In this document: piece after piece, positions 8,551 to 16,298 of the stretch
Position numbering within the stretch: position 1 is the first letter of the stretch
How the letters are laid out: every line of letters begins with the position of its first letter
Source: Cedecea neteri
GTDB taxonomy: Bacteria > Pseudomonadota > Gammaproteobacteria > Enterobacterales > Enterobacteriaceae
Assembly (NCBI RefSeq): GCF_000758305.1
Contig: NZ_CP009458.1
Location: 1,054,001 to 1,118,000 of the forward strand
DNA: 64,000 nt
Direction: 5' to 3'
Position numbers and translations under genes: made by a program
Notes under the pieces: model-generated
What the model saw: only the letters and a program-made list of their open reading frames with translations
What the model was told of the DNA's origin: nothing
The model's database searches: none

Positions 8551-10837
8551 CTTTTTTATCCTTGTGGTGATTCAAATAGCGGGCAGCGGCAACCACTGCC
8601 TGCCCCAGGGAAAGCGCCCCGTCACCGGCCGGAAGCCGCGTCGGGAAGAGAGTTGTAAAATCGGAGAGGTAGAACGCCAGGCGCTCGCGCAGCAGGCGGT
8701 TGTGCAGCACGCCGCCGCAGCAGGCCACGGTAGTCACGCCGGTGAGCAAGGCATGATGGCGAACCAGCGCCGAAAGGCCTTTCGCCAGCGCATCGTGAAA
8801 CGCCCAGGCTCGCGCTCCGGCCTCACCCTGCCAGCCAAACCATTGCCGCCAGAAGGCCGCAAGGTCGAGATGACCGTTCACCAACGGCATCGTGACAGGA
8901 TGTGAGCAGGGGCCAGCGTCCAGCGCCAGGGCTTCAAGGCGGCAGGCCGCTTCACCTTCATAGCTTTGTTGGTAAGGCGCGCAGTTGAGCGCGGCGGCAA
9001 CGGCATCAAACAGTCGCCCGCAGGAGGAGGCCAGTGGGGCATTAACTCCGCGAGCTACTGCTTTCGCCAGCGGTCGCCACGCCTGCGCCCGCACCGCTTC
9101 CGTTTCAGGATAACGCTGCCAGCCGGGTACAAACGCCTCACACTGGGCCAGCAGGTTACGCCAGGGTTGCACGGCGGCCAGATCTCCCCCCGGCAACGCC
9201 ACGGCGGGTAGCCCGCCGAGAGAGACGCAGCGCCGGTAATTCACCAGCAGGCATTCGCCGCCCCAAAGCTGGCCAGCCTCGCCATAGCCAATGCCGTCCA
9301 GTGCAAGAGCAATCACGTTGCCGCCGTTCAGCGGCCAGCCGTGTTCGGCCATGCAGGCCGCCGCGTGGGCGTGGTGATGCAGCACTTCGGTAACAGGAAG
9401 CGCCATGTCTTGCCCCACCTGCGCGCTGCGGTAGCAAGGATGTGCATCGAGCGCGACATGCTCCGCCTTAAAGCCGTAGATCTCGCTCATTAGCGCCAGC
9501 GCACTTTGCCATTGAGCCTCCACGCCCTCCTGAGCCAAATCGCCAAAATGCTGGCTCAGCACCGCCTGCCCGCTGCGAACCAGGCAGAAGGTATTCTTGA
9601 GATCGCCCCCCAACGCCAGAATCGGCGGCAGGTCTTTAAAGCCAGCGGGCAAAGGAAACGCATCCGGCACAAAGCCTCGCGCACGGCGCAGCATTTCGCC
9701 GCTGGCTCGCATCACCGAGTCGTCCATGCGCTGAAGAATGTCGCGGTTATGCAGCAGAAGACCGTCGGCAATATCGCCCAAATCCTCAAGTGCCTGAACG
9801 TTGCCAATGGCCGGTGGCCTGCCGTTCAGGTTCCCGGAGGTCATCACCAGCGGGCCACCAAAGTCCTGAGCCAGCAGGTGATGGAGCGGGTTAGCGGGCA
9901 GCATTACGCCGGCTTCATTTCGCCCCGGCGCCACGGCAGCGCTCAGCTCAGGCAGAAAATCACTCGCCACCAGCACCACTGGCGCTGCGGGCGTTGAAAG
10001 CAGCGCCACGGCCTCATCAGGCAGCCCTTCGGTCGTGGCAATCATCACCGCCAGCGGTTTGGCTGGCCGCTGTTTACGCGCCCGGAGGCGTTCAACAGCG
10101 GCATTGTTACGGGCATCCACGGCAAGATGAAAACCGCCCAAACCTTTAACCGCCACGATTTTACCTTCGTGCAGCGCGGCAACGGCTTGTCCGATCGCCT
10201 GGTCGCCGTCCAGTCGTTGCGCGCCTTGCTGCCAGTAGATCTGCGGCCCGCAGTCCGGGCAGGCTACCGGCTGAGCGTGAAAACGCCTGTCCATCGGGTT
10301 GCGATATTCTTCATCGCAGGCCTCACAGAGCGGAAACGCCGCCATCACCGTGGACGGGCGGTCATAAGGCATCGCCCGGATGATGGTGAAGCGCGGCCCA
10401 CAATGGGTGCAGTTGATAAACGGGTAGCGGTAGCGGCGGTCGGTCGGATCGTTAAGCTCGCGCAGGCATTCCGGGCAAGTGGCGGCATCTGGCACGATTT
10501 GGGTGTCCATCGCGCCGCTGCCGCTGTGGCGAATGCTAAAGTCCAGGGGCAAAGCGTTCCAGGTCATAGGCTGCTGCGCCACGCTGTCGATGCGCGCCAG
10601 CGGCGGGCAATGTTCGTACAGTTCGCTCAGAAACGCTTCCGGGCTGACGGCCAGACGAACCACAACGCCCTCGCTATCGTTGCAGACATCGCCCACCAGC
10701 TTCAGCCGCTGCGCGATTTGCCAGACAAAGGGGCGGAAGCCGACGCCCTGCACTTTGCCACGTATGCGGAGCTGGGTGCCCCTCACCCTAACCCTCTCCC
10801 CAGAGGGGAGAGGGGACAAATCGAGTTCAGACTTCAC
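8528..10837 (-). CDS. hypF: Carbamoyltransferase HypF (CN-ligand synthesis)
   Basis: HypF converts carbamoyl phosphate and ATP into a carbamoyl group that it passes to HypE Cys336 for the iron cyanide ligands. Domains in order are acylphosphatase (RGKVQGVGFRPF), two CX2C...CX2C zinc modules, a YrdC-like ATP domain and a Kae1-like domain with HHHAHAAACM. Two GTG starts are possible. 10837 follows GGAGGA by about four bases and gives 769 residues. 10870 overlaps the fdhF stop as GTGA and gives 780. Either way residues before TQLRIRGK are encoded by an intergenic palindromic element, so the N-terminus differs from the ~750-residue E. coli protein. The core is intact. Confidence 0.93.
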   Translation of the reverse strand: MKSELDLSPLPSGERVRVRGTQLRIRGKVQGVGFRPFVWQIAQRLKLVGDVCNDSEGVVVRLAVSPEAFLSELYEHCPPLARIDSVAQQPMTWNALPLDFSIRHSGSGAMDTQIVPDAATCPECLRELNDPTDRRYRYPFINCTHCGPRFTIIRAMPYDRPSTVMAAFPLCEACDEEYRNPMDRRFHAQPVACPDCGPQIYWQQGAQRLDGDQAIGQAVAALHEGKIVAVKGLGGFHLAVDARNNAAVERLRARKQRPAKPLAVMIATTEGLPDEAVALLSTPAAPVVLVASDFLPELSAAVAPGRNEAGVMLPANPLHHLLAQDFGGPLVMTSGNLNGRPPAIGNVQALEDLGDIADGLLLHNRDILQRMDDSVMRASGEMLRRARGFVPDAFPLPAGFKDLPPILALGGDLKNTFCLVRSGQAVLSQHFGDLAQEGVEAQWQSALALMSEIYGFKAEHVALDAHPCYRSAQVGQDMALPVTEVLHHHAHAAACMAEHGWPLNGGNVIALALDGIGYGEAGQLWGGECLLVNYRRCVSLGGLPAVALPGGDLAAVQPWRNLLAQCEAFVPGWQRYPETEAVRAQAWRPLAKAVARGVNAPLASSCGRLFDAVAAALNCAPYQQSYEGEAACRLEALALDAGPCSHPVTMPLVNGHLDLAAFWRQWFGWQGEAGARAWAFHDALAKGLSALVRHHALLTGVTTVACCGGVLHNRLLRERLAFYLSDFTTLFPTRLPAGDGALSLGQAVVAAARYLNHHKDKKDVNACSS

Positions 10838-10860
10838 GATTCCTCCATTTTGGGTGAGGG
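10779..10860. repeat. Palindromic element copy 2, spanning the hypF 5' end
   Basis: The left arm at 10779-10816 (CCCCTCACCCTAACCCTC plus inner hairpin) is well conserved. A GGGTGAGGG remnant at 10852-10860 could be the right terminus. It begins 7 bases from the fdhF stop (10867) and is read in frame as the first ~20 residues of HypF (…SPLPSGERVRVRG). Confidence 0.8.
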
Positions 10861-10866
10861 TAAAAA

Positions 10867-13017
10867 TCACGCTTCCACCGCCTCGCGCAGCCGCGCTTTC
10901 ATGCTGTTATAGGTCGTTTGCGCATAGTTCTCCGCCCACGCCTGATCCTCAATCGCGCTAACGTTCACCGCGCAATATTTGGTTTCCGGCGTTTTGGAGA
11001 TCGGGTCGAGATTGTCCTGCGTCAGCTCGTTGCAGGCGCCAATCCACCATTGATAAGTCATGTAGACGGAGCCTTTGTTGATGCGCTCGTTCACGTCCGC
11101 GCGGCTGATAACCTTGCCGCGGCGCGAACTTACCCAGACCAGTTGCCGATCTTTAATGCCTAACGCGTCCGCATCCAGCGGGTTGATTTGCACAAAACCG
11201 GGTTCATCGGCGAGGGTTTGCAGCGCGGCGCAGTTGCCGGTCATCGAGCGGCAGGAGTAGTGCCCGACTTCGCGGACGGTGCACAGCACCAGCGGATAGC
11301 TGTCGTCAGGCACTTCGGCGGGTGCACGCCAGGCGGCGGCAAACAGTTGCCCTTTGCCGCTTGGCGTGTCGAATTTGCTCTCTTTGTAGAGATACGGCGT
11401 GCCGGGGTGGTCCAGCGTCGGGCAAGGCCACTGCACATGTCCCATATCGCCCATTTTTTCGTAGGTGACGCCGTAAAACAGCGGGCACAGCTCGCGCAGC
11501 TCATCCCAGATTTGCTGGTTGTTTTCGTAGTGCATCGGGTAGCCCATCGCCGTCGCAAGCAGGCTGATGATTTCCCAGTCGCGCTTCACGTTGTACTTCG
11601 GCTCGATGGCTTTCTCGAAACGCTGGAAGCCCCGGTCGGCACAGGTAAAGACGCCGCCGTGTTCGCCCCAGGACGTGGCGGGCAGCAGCACGTCGGCGAC
11701 TTCGGCAGTTTTGGTCATGAAGATGTCCTGCACCACCACAAAGTCGAGTGCCTCAAATCCTTTGCGCACCAGGCCCAGGTCCGCTTCGGTCTGGAGCGGA
11801 TCTTCGCCCATGATGTAGTAGGCTTTGACCTTGCCCTCTATCGCCAGGTGCGGCACTTCGGTAATGCGCACGCCAACTTTGTCATCCATCACCGCCGGGT
11901 CAATGCCCCAGGCTTTGGCAAACTTCGCGCGCACCTCGGGATCAACCACATCCTGGTAGCCGGGGAACTGGTTAGGCAGTACGCCCATGTCGCAGGCACC
12001 CTGCACATTGTTCTGGCCACGAACCGGGCCAACACCGACATTTTCACGGCCCAGGTTGCCGGTGAGCAGCGCCAGGCTGGACAACCCTTTGACCACGTCC
12101 ACCGCCTGGCCGAACTGAGTTACGCCCATGCCCCACATGATGGTAGCGGATGGCGCTGCGGCGAAGGTGCGCATCGCCTGGCGAACCTGCTGAGCCGGAA
12201 TACCGGTTAAATGCTCGACGTCCTCCGGTGCGTAGCCCTTCACGGTTTCGCGGTAGGCATCAAGCCCTTCTGCATATTTGGCGACGTACTCTTTGTCGTA
12301 CAGCTGCTCTTCCAGCAGGACATAGCCAAAGGCGTTCACCAGCGCCATGTTGCAGCCGTTTTTGATTTGCAGATGCTGGTCGGCAATGCGGGCGGTTTCG
12401 ATGCGGCGCGGGTCGCAGACAATGATTTTCGCGCCGTTGCTTTTGGCTTTAATCACCCGGCGAGCCACGATAGGGTGCGAATCGGCGCAGTTGTAGCCCA
12501 CTACCAGCAGGCATTTGGAGTTTTCGATATCGCCGATGGAGTTGCTCATCGCCCCGTTACCCAGCGTTGCCTGCAGCCCTGCAACTGAAGGGCCGTGGCA
12601 CACGCGGGCGCAACAGTCGACGTTGTTGGTGTTCAGCACCGCACGGGCGAATTTCTGCATCACGAAGTTGGTTTCGTTCCCCGTTCCGCGTGAAGAACCG
12701 GTAGCCATAATGGCGCGGGGGCCGAACTGCTCTTTGATCGCCTTCAGGCGCGCAGCGGTATAGCTAATCGCCTCTTCCCAGCTTACCGGCTGCAGCTTGC
12801 CGCCCTTCTCGTAGCGGATCATTGGCTGCGTCAGGCGTGGGGTCAGCAGCTTGGTGTCGTTAAGAAAATCCCAGCCGTAGTAGCCTTTCAGGCAGAGTTC
12901 GTTCTGGTTAGTCACGCCCCCGGCCGCTTCGGCACGAATAATTTTGTTGTTCTCAACGACCAGTTTCAGTTTGCAGCCGGCCCCGCAATAAGGGCAGACG
13001 CTGGTAATTTTTTTCAT
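10867..13017 (-). CDS. fdhF: Formate dehydrogenase H, selenium-free (Cys140) form
   Basis: FdhF is the Mo-bis-MGD formate dehydrogenase of the FHL complex: formate to CO2 plus two electrons. It has 716 residues (E. coli 715). The [4Fe-4S] ligands Cys8, Cys11, Cys15 and Cys42 are present. In CCARVCHGPSVAGL the residue aligned with E. coli selenocysteine 140 is Cys140, codon TGC at 12600-12598, so no SECIS/SelC dependence is expected. The adjacent His is kept. The gene sits between hydN and hypF, whereas E. coli K-12 fdhF is unlinked to hyc. Cys forms are generally slower enzymes than Sec forms (family knowledge). Whether a second Sec-type fdhF exists elsewhere in the genome is unknown. Confidence 0.95.
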   Translation of the reverse strand: MKKITSVCPYCGAGCKLKLVVENNKIIRAEAAGGVTNQNELCLKGYYGWDFLNDTKLLTPRLTQPMIRYEKGGKLQPVSWEEAISYTAARLKAIKEQFGPRAIMATGSSRGTGNETNFVMQKFARAVLNTNNVDCCARVCHGPSVAGLQATLGNGAMSNSIGDIENSKCLLVVGYNCADSHPIVARRVIKAKSNGAKIIVCDPRRIETARIADQHLQIKNGCNMALVNAFGYVLLEEQLYDKEYVAKYAEGLDAYRETVKGYAPEDVEHLTGIPAQQVRQAMRTFAAAPSATIMWGMGVTQFGQAVDVVKGLSSLALLTGNLGRENVGVGPVRGQNNVQGACDMGVLPNQFPGYQDVVDPEVRAKFAKAWGIDPAVMDDKVGVRITEVPHLAIEGKVKAYYIMGEDPLQTEADLGLVRKGFEALDFVVVQDIFMTKTAEVADVLLPATSWGEHGGVFTCADRGFQRFEKAIEPKYNVKRDWEIISLLATAMGYPMHYENNQQIWDELRELCPLFYGVTYEKMGDMGHVQWPCPTLDHPGTPYLYKESKFDTPSGKGQLFAAAWRAPAEVPDDSYPLVLCTVREVGHYSCRSMTGNCAALQTLADEPGFVQINPLDADALGIKDRQLVWVSSRRGKVISRADVNERINKGSVYMTYQWWIGACNELTQDNLDPISKTPETKYCAVNVSAIEDQAWAENYAQTTYNSMKARLREAVEA

Positions 13018-13054
13018 CAGTAACAGACCTGTTAAAAGTTGAAATGCAAAGGGA

Positions 13055-13600
13055 TTAGAAAGTCAGCGCCGCAGGGGCATCTAACGCGGCGCGGCGACGT
13101 TTTTCCGCGCTCATTTGTTCCAGCCGGTTACGGTCCACGCACAGGATGGCATTGGTCGGGCAGGCTTCCAGGCAGGCCGGTCCAGCCTCGCGGTGGTAGC
13201 AAAGGTCGCATTTGTTGGCCTCGGCTTTTTCCGCCATCACGTTCAGCCCGGCTCCGCTGTTGCGAATGACAGGCCGCACGACGACCTCCATCGCGCCATA
13301 AGGGCAGGCAACGACGCAGGTTTTGCAGCCGATGCAGCGTTCCTGCATGACGTGTACAAAGCCCTGGTCACGACTGATGGCGCCGTTAGGGCAGACGTTG
13401 GCGCAGGGAGCGTCCTCGCACTGGCGGCACATGGTGGCGGTAGAGACATTCACGCCTTTGATGACGTGAATACGTGGCAAGAAGGTTTGTGGGGTCAGCG
13501 CCGAACAGTCCTGGTTCTCCTGGTGAGAGACCACGCACGCCACCTCACAAGTGCGGCAGCCAATGCATTTGCTCGAATCGGCAATGATGAAGCGGTTCAT
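13055..13600 (-). CDS. hydN: HydN, ferredoxin-like electron carrier for FdhF
   Basis: HydN is a four-cluster [4Fe-4S] protein of the DmsB/HycB family needed for full FDH-H activity. Cysteine motifs are visible in order: CIGCRTCEVAC, CRQCEDAPCANVC, CIGCKTCVVACP and CDLCYHREAGPACLEACP. I chose the ATG at 13600 (MNRFIIADSSKCIGC), which lies 6 bases after AGGAG and gives 181 residues. An in-frame ATG at 13603 is only 3 bases from that site, and the frame is open up to 13615. The fdhF start lies 37 bases downstream, so the two are probably cotranscribed with hypF and the nickel permease. Confidence 0.94.
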   Translation of the reverse strand: MNRFIIADSSKCIGCRTCEVACVVSHQENQDCSALTPQTFLPRIHVIKGVNVSTATMCRQCEDAPCANVCPNGAISRDQGFVHVMQERCIGCKTCVVACPYGAMEVVVRPVIRNSGAGLNVMAEKAEANKCDLCYHREAGPACLEACPTNAILCVDRNRLEQMSAEKRRRAALDAPAALTF

Positions 13601-13640
13601 CATAAACTCCTGCAATAAGTGTGTTATTGCGTGGGGTTAT

Positions 13641-13655
13641 TCATAAAACGTGCCA
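13641..13655 (-). promoter_or_regulatory. Possible sigma-54 promoter of hydN-fdhF-hypF
   Basis: The minus strand reads TGGCACGTTTTATGA. The -24 element is perfect, but the -12 has GA where GC is expected, so this is a weak candidate. It lies 41 bases upstream of the hydN start with an FhlA-like site further upstream. E. coli hydN also has a sigma-54 promoter. Confidence 0.4.
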
Positions 13656-13703
13656 GGTTTGCAGGCCGCGTGATTATTGGGTTTGGCGAGAGGTAAGAGG
13701 GAT

Positions 13704-13730
13704 ATTCGACACTTTTGACGATGTCATTTT
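13704..13730. promoter_or_regulatory. FhlA-like upstream activating site for hydN
   Basis: CGACACTTTTGACGATGTCA contains the TGACGA/TGTC half-site words also found at the hycA-hypA and hycB-hycA sites. It lies about 50-75 bases upstream of the putative hydN sigma-54 promoter. Assignment is by analogy with E. coli FhlA sites. Confidence 0.4.
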
Positions 13731-13751
13731 GGTAACAGTAGTCATTAATGA

Positions 13752-13909
13752 CCCTCACCCCGGCCCTCTCCCTGGAAGGGAGAGGGGGAAAAGAATCGGG
13801 CCCTTTCTCACATGTAAGCACGGGAAAAGAATCTGGCCCTTTCTCCCATGTCAGTGGGGGAGCCGTTCTGATCCCCTCTCCCCCATGGGGAGAGGGTTAG
13901 GGTGAGGGG
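13752..13909. repeat. Palindromic element copy 3 (full, with internal tandem repeat)
   Basis: Left arm 13752-13788, right arm 13871-13909 ending GGGTTAGGGTGAGGGG. The core 13789-13860 is two ~36-bp direct copies beginning AAAAGAATC. It fills most of the hydN-hycI gap. The element would lie between the end of hyc transcription and the hydN promoter region. Confidence 0.85.
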
Positions 13910-13914
13910 AAAAA

Positions 13915-14397
13915 CTAGAAAGGCGCTTCACTCTCTTGCGGGGCCAGCAACTCATACCCGCCAAAACCCGTCCACGTCGCCAGCCGCTGATAAACCTGCT
14001 CCACCGCCGCTTTCACCGCCTCCGTCATCGGGTAATAAAAGCCGACGATATCCGGCTGAATGCCGAGGAACACCACTTCCCCCACGTCATCTTTCAGCTG
14101 ATCGACCAGATAATTAAGCGGCATATTGTGGGTAGTCATCATAAACATCTCGGCGATGTCGTCCGGGTCAATGACGCGGATCTCGCCGGGGTTAAGCATC
14201 ATGTCGGTGGCATCCACAATCAGCAGCAATTCCGGGCGGAGTTCGCGGATAGCAACCACGTCGTTTTCAGGCGCGCTGCCGCCGTCGATCACCACCCAGT
14301 CGCCCTGCGGAGAAGCCTGACACTTCTCTGCCAGCAGCGGGCCTGCCCCGTCATCGCCCATCATGCTGTTGCCTACGCAAAGCAGTACCTTAGTCAT
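13915..14397 (-). CDS. hycI: HycI, endopeptidase maturing HycE
   Basis: HycI is a nickel-dependent protease that removes the C-terminal tail of the hydrogenase-3 large subunit after nickel insertion. It has 160 residues (E. coli 156). The metal ligands known from E. coli HycI are kept: Asp16 in GNSMMGDDGAGP, Asp62 in LLIVDATDM and His90 in MMTTHNMPLNY. It overlaps the end of hycH by 8 bases, so it is translationally coupled as the last hyc gene. Its stop lies 5 bases beyond a palindromic element. Confidence 0.95.
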   Translation of the reverse strand: MTKVLLCVGNSMMGDDGAGPLLAEKCQASPQGDWVVIDGGSAPENDVVAIRELRPELLLIVDATDMMLNPGEIRVIDPDDIAEMFMMTTHNMPLNYLVDQLKDDVGEVVFLGIQPDIVGFYYPMTEAVKAAVEQVYQRLATWTGFGGYELLAPQESEAPF

Positions 14398-14800
14398 AGC
14401 GTCTCCTTACCATCAGGTAGATGGCGGGTTCTTGTTGAATGGCCTGCAGCATGTCGAGCAGTGCCTGGCTCCAGGCCTGCTGTTCCGGGGTCTGCGTCGG
14501 CTTAGCGGCATCCAACGCCCGGGCCAGCATCACCACGTGGTTCTGATCAATCACGATTTCGCCATAGCGCGGCACGCCGTTCATTTTGCGCCAGGCCTCG
14601 CCGTCAGCTTCAAGCGTGGCAATCCACGCCTGATAGGCTTCCAGCGGGCAAACAAGGCTCTCTTTCAGGCAGTCGATCACCCCTAAATGGTGGCCAATCG
14701 CCAGGCTGTAGTAGACCACCTGCTGAGCGTCAGCCGGGGTGTTGTCGTTCTCGTCGACAAACTTGCGGCTGAGCTGACAGAACACCACCGACTCGGTCAT
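14390..14800 (-). CDS. hycH: HycH, hydrogenase-3 maturation protein
   Basis: HycH is a small cytoplasmic protein required for maturation or assembly of hydrogenase 3 in E. coli. It has 136 residues, the E. coli length, and starts MTESVVFCQLSRKF. Conserved blocks YYSLAIGHHLGVIDCL and YGEIVIDQNHV are present. Its ATG overlaps the hycG stop as TAATG (14802-14798), and its end overlaps hycI. No catalytic motif is known for the family. Identification rests on sequence and position. Confidence 0.93.
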   Translation of the reverse strand: MTESVVFCQLSRKFVDENDNTPADAQQVVYYSLAIGHHLGVIDCLKESLVCPLEAYQAWIATLEADGEAWRKMNGVPRYGEIVIDQNHVVMLARALDAAKPTQTPEQQAWSQALLDMLQAIQQEPAIYLMVRRRYD

Positions 14801-15564
14801 TACACGCGCTCCTGATGAACCAGTTGCTCAAGGTTAGTGACGATTTCCGTCAGGCGTGGGTCGTTTTCCGCGCTCAGCCACTGCTGAACGGCGTCGCCCC
14901 CGGTCGTCAGGTTAGTCATGTAGCTGTCGGCAATCTGGCGGCCATAGCGGTAACCGGCCAGGCGGCGAGCGGCGCGGTCAATGCGCACACGCAGCGGCTG
15001 AACCATATCCGGGTGGAGGATTTTTGCCGGCTCAACGTCCAGCTCGCTTGCCGGGCGCGCATGGATTTTTTGTTCCAGCAGGCCAAGCGCCATCGCGAAG
15101 CCGTACAGCGTGGCGGCAGGCGTTGGCGGGCAACCGGGGATGTAAACATCGACCGGCACGATTTTGTCGGTCCCGCCCCAGACGCAGTAAAGGTCGTGGA
15201 AGATCCCGCCGCTGTTGCCGCAGGCGCCGTAAGAGATGCAGATTTTAGGATCGGGCGCCGACTCCCAGGCACGCAGCGCCGGGGAACGCATCGCGCGAGT
15301 CACCGCCCCGGTAAACAGCAAAATATCGGCATGGCGCGGGGAGGGAACCACTTTGATACCAAAGCGTTCTGCATCGAAAAGTGGCGAAAGCGTAGCAAAA
15401 ATCTCGATTTCACAGCCGTTACATCCGCCGCAGTCCACGCGGTAAACGTAGGCGGAGCGTTTGATGTTTTTCAGCAGCGATGCCTTCATGCTGGCGATAG
15501 ATTCGTCCACCGTCATCGGCACCGGAATGCCGTTGTGGTCGCGCGGCCCCAGTAGGTTACTCAT
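14800..15564 (-). CDS. hycG: HycG, hydrogenase-3 small subunit
   Basis: HycG is the [NiFe]-hydrogenase small subunit (NuoB-like), carrying one proximal [4Fe-4S] cluster next to HycE. It has 254 residues (E. coli 255). Cluster cysteines appear in CGGCNGCEIE, CISYGACGNSGGIFHD and IPGCPPTP. The C-terminal ~90 residues extend beyond the NuoB core, as in E. coli. Its ATG overlaps the hycF stop (TAATG), and it overlaps hycH in the same way, so hycFGH form a tightly coupled run. Confidence 0.96.
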   Translation of the reverse strand: MSNLLGPRDHNGIPVPMTVDESIASMKASLLKNIKRSAYVYRVDCGGCNGCEIEIFATLSPLFDAERFGIKVVPSPRHADILLFTGAVTRAMRSPALRAWESAPDPKICISYGACGNSGGIFHDLYCVWGGTDKIVPVDVYIPGCPPTPAATLYGFAMALGLLEQKIHARPASELDVEPAKILHPDMVQPLRVRIDRAARRLAGYRYGRQIADSYMTNLTTGGDAVQQWLSAENDPRLTEIVTNLEQLVHQERV

Positions 15565-16106
15565 TAGCTGGCCTCTCTCATCTGACGGCTAAAGTCGATC
15601 CGGTCGGACGACACCAGGCTTTGCTGGCGCTTGCAGTCCGGGCAGGTTTCAAATGCCCCACGGCGGCTTTCCGCGCGGGAATCGCCGTTGTGCTCAAGCA
15701 GCGCAATGGCGTAGTCGATCTCTTTTTGCACGGCAAACGGGCGGCCACATTCTCGGCAGTTACACAGCGGGAAGCTGGCCTGCTGCAGGAAGTCGGCTTT
15801 GTTCCATACCGCCAGCTCGTACTGCTGTGAGAGCTTGATGGCAGCCGTCGGGCAAACCTCTTCGCAGCGCCCGCAGAAGATGCAGCGTCCGAGGTTAAAG
15901 CTCCACTGCAGTTGGCCAGCTGCAAGATCGGTCTCAACGCTCAGGGCGTTGGACGGGCAGGCGTTCACGCAGGCTGCACAGCCAATACATTGCTGTGGGT
16001 TGTGCTCGGGCTTGCCGCGAAAATTCGGGTCGACGGCAATGGGCTGGAGCGGGTAAGACTCGGTTGCCACGCCGCCCTTGATGGCTTTTTTGATGAAGTT
16101 AAACAT
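15564..16106 (-). CDS. hycF: HycF, two-[4Fe-4S] electron-transfer subunit
   Basis: HycF is the NuoI-like ferredoxin subunit that carries electrons from HycB toward HycG. It has 180 residues, the E. coli length. It has two classical CX2CX2CX3CP motifs (CIGCAACVNACPSNA and CIFCGRCEEVCPTAA) and extra C-terminal cysteines (CNCRECGRPF, CPDCKR) that may bind a further metal, as in E. coli HycF. It is separated from hycE by 192 bases containing a palindromic element, whereas these genes are close in E. coli. Read-through across the element is assumed. Confidence 0.95.
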   Translation of the reverse strand: MFNFIKKAIKGGVATESYPLQPIAVDPNFRGKPEHNPQQCIGCAACVNACPSNALSVETDLAAGQLQWSFNLGRCIFCGRCEEVCPTAAIKLSQQYELAVWNKADFLQQASFPLCNCRECGRPFAVQKEIDYAIALLEHNGDSRAESRRGAFETCPDCKRQQSLVSSDRIDFSRQMREAS

Positions 16107-16138
16107 GCGTTTTCCTTGTTTGCCTGGTCTTAGAACAA

Positions 16139-16274
16139 CCCCTCACCCTAACCCTCTCCCCTGAGGGGAGAGGAGACAGATCGAGTACGATTCCACCTAC
16201 TCCCATAAGAAGCGAGAGACAGATCGAAGCCGGTTTTCCCCCTCTCCCTTCCAGGGAGAGGGCCGGGGTGAGGG
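16139..16274. repeat. Palindromic element copy 4, inside the hyc operon
   Basis: Left arm 16139-16173 (CCCCTCACCCTAACCC), right arm 16238-16274 (ending GGCCGGGGTGAGGG). The core repeats the word GAGACAGATCGA twice. It lies between hycE and hycF and would fold as a long hairpin in the hyc mRNA. Confidence 0.85.
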
Positions 16275-16298
16275 TCAGTCACCGACCAAACACCAAAA

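Noticed and set aside
11188..12210. 340-codon ORF on the plus strand
   Set aside because: It lies wholly antisense to fdhF, whose reading frame and motifs are beyond doubt. Its translation has no recognisable family.
12598..12600. Selenocysteine codon in fdhF
   Set aside because: The codon is TGC, not TGA. The reading frame needs no recoding.
13621..13905. 94-codon ORF in the hydN-hycI gap
   Set aside because: Most of it is translated palindromic element and its tandem core, with no plausible ribosome site or family.
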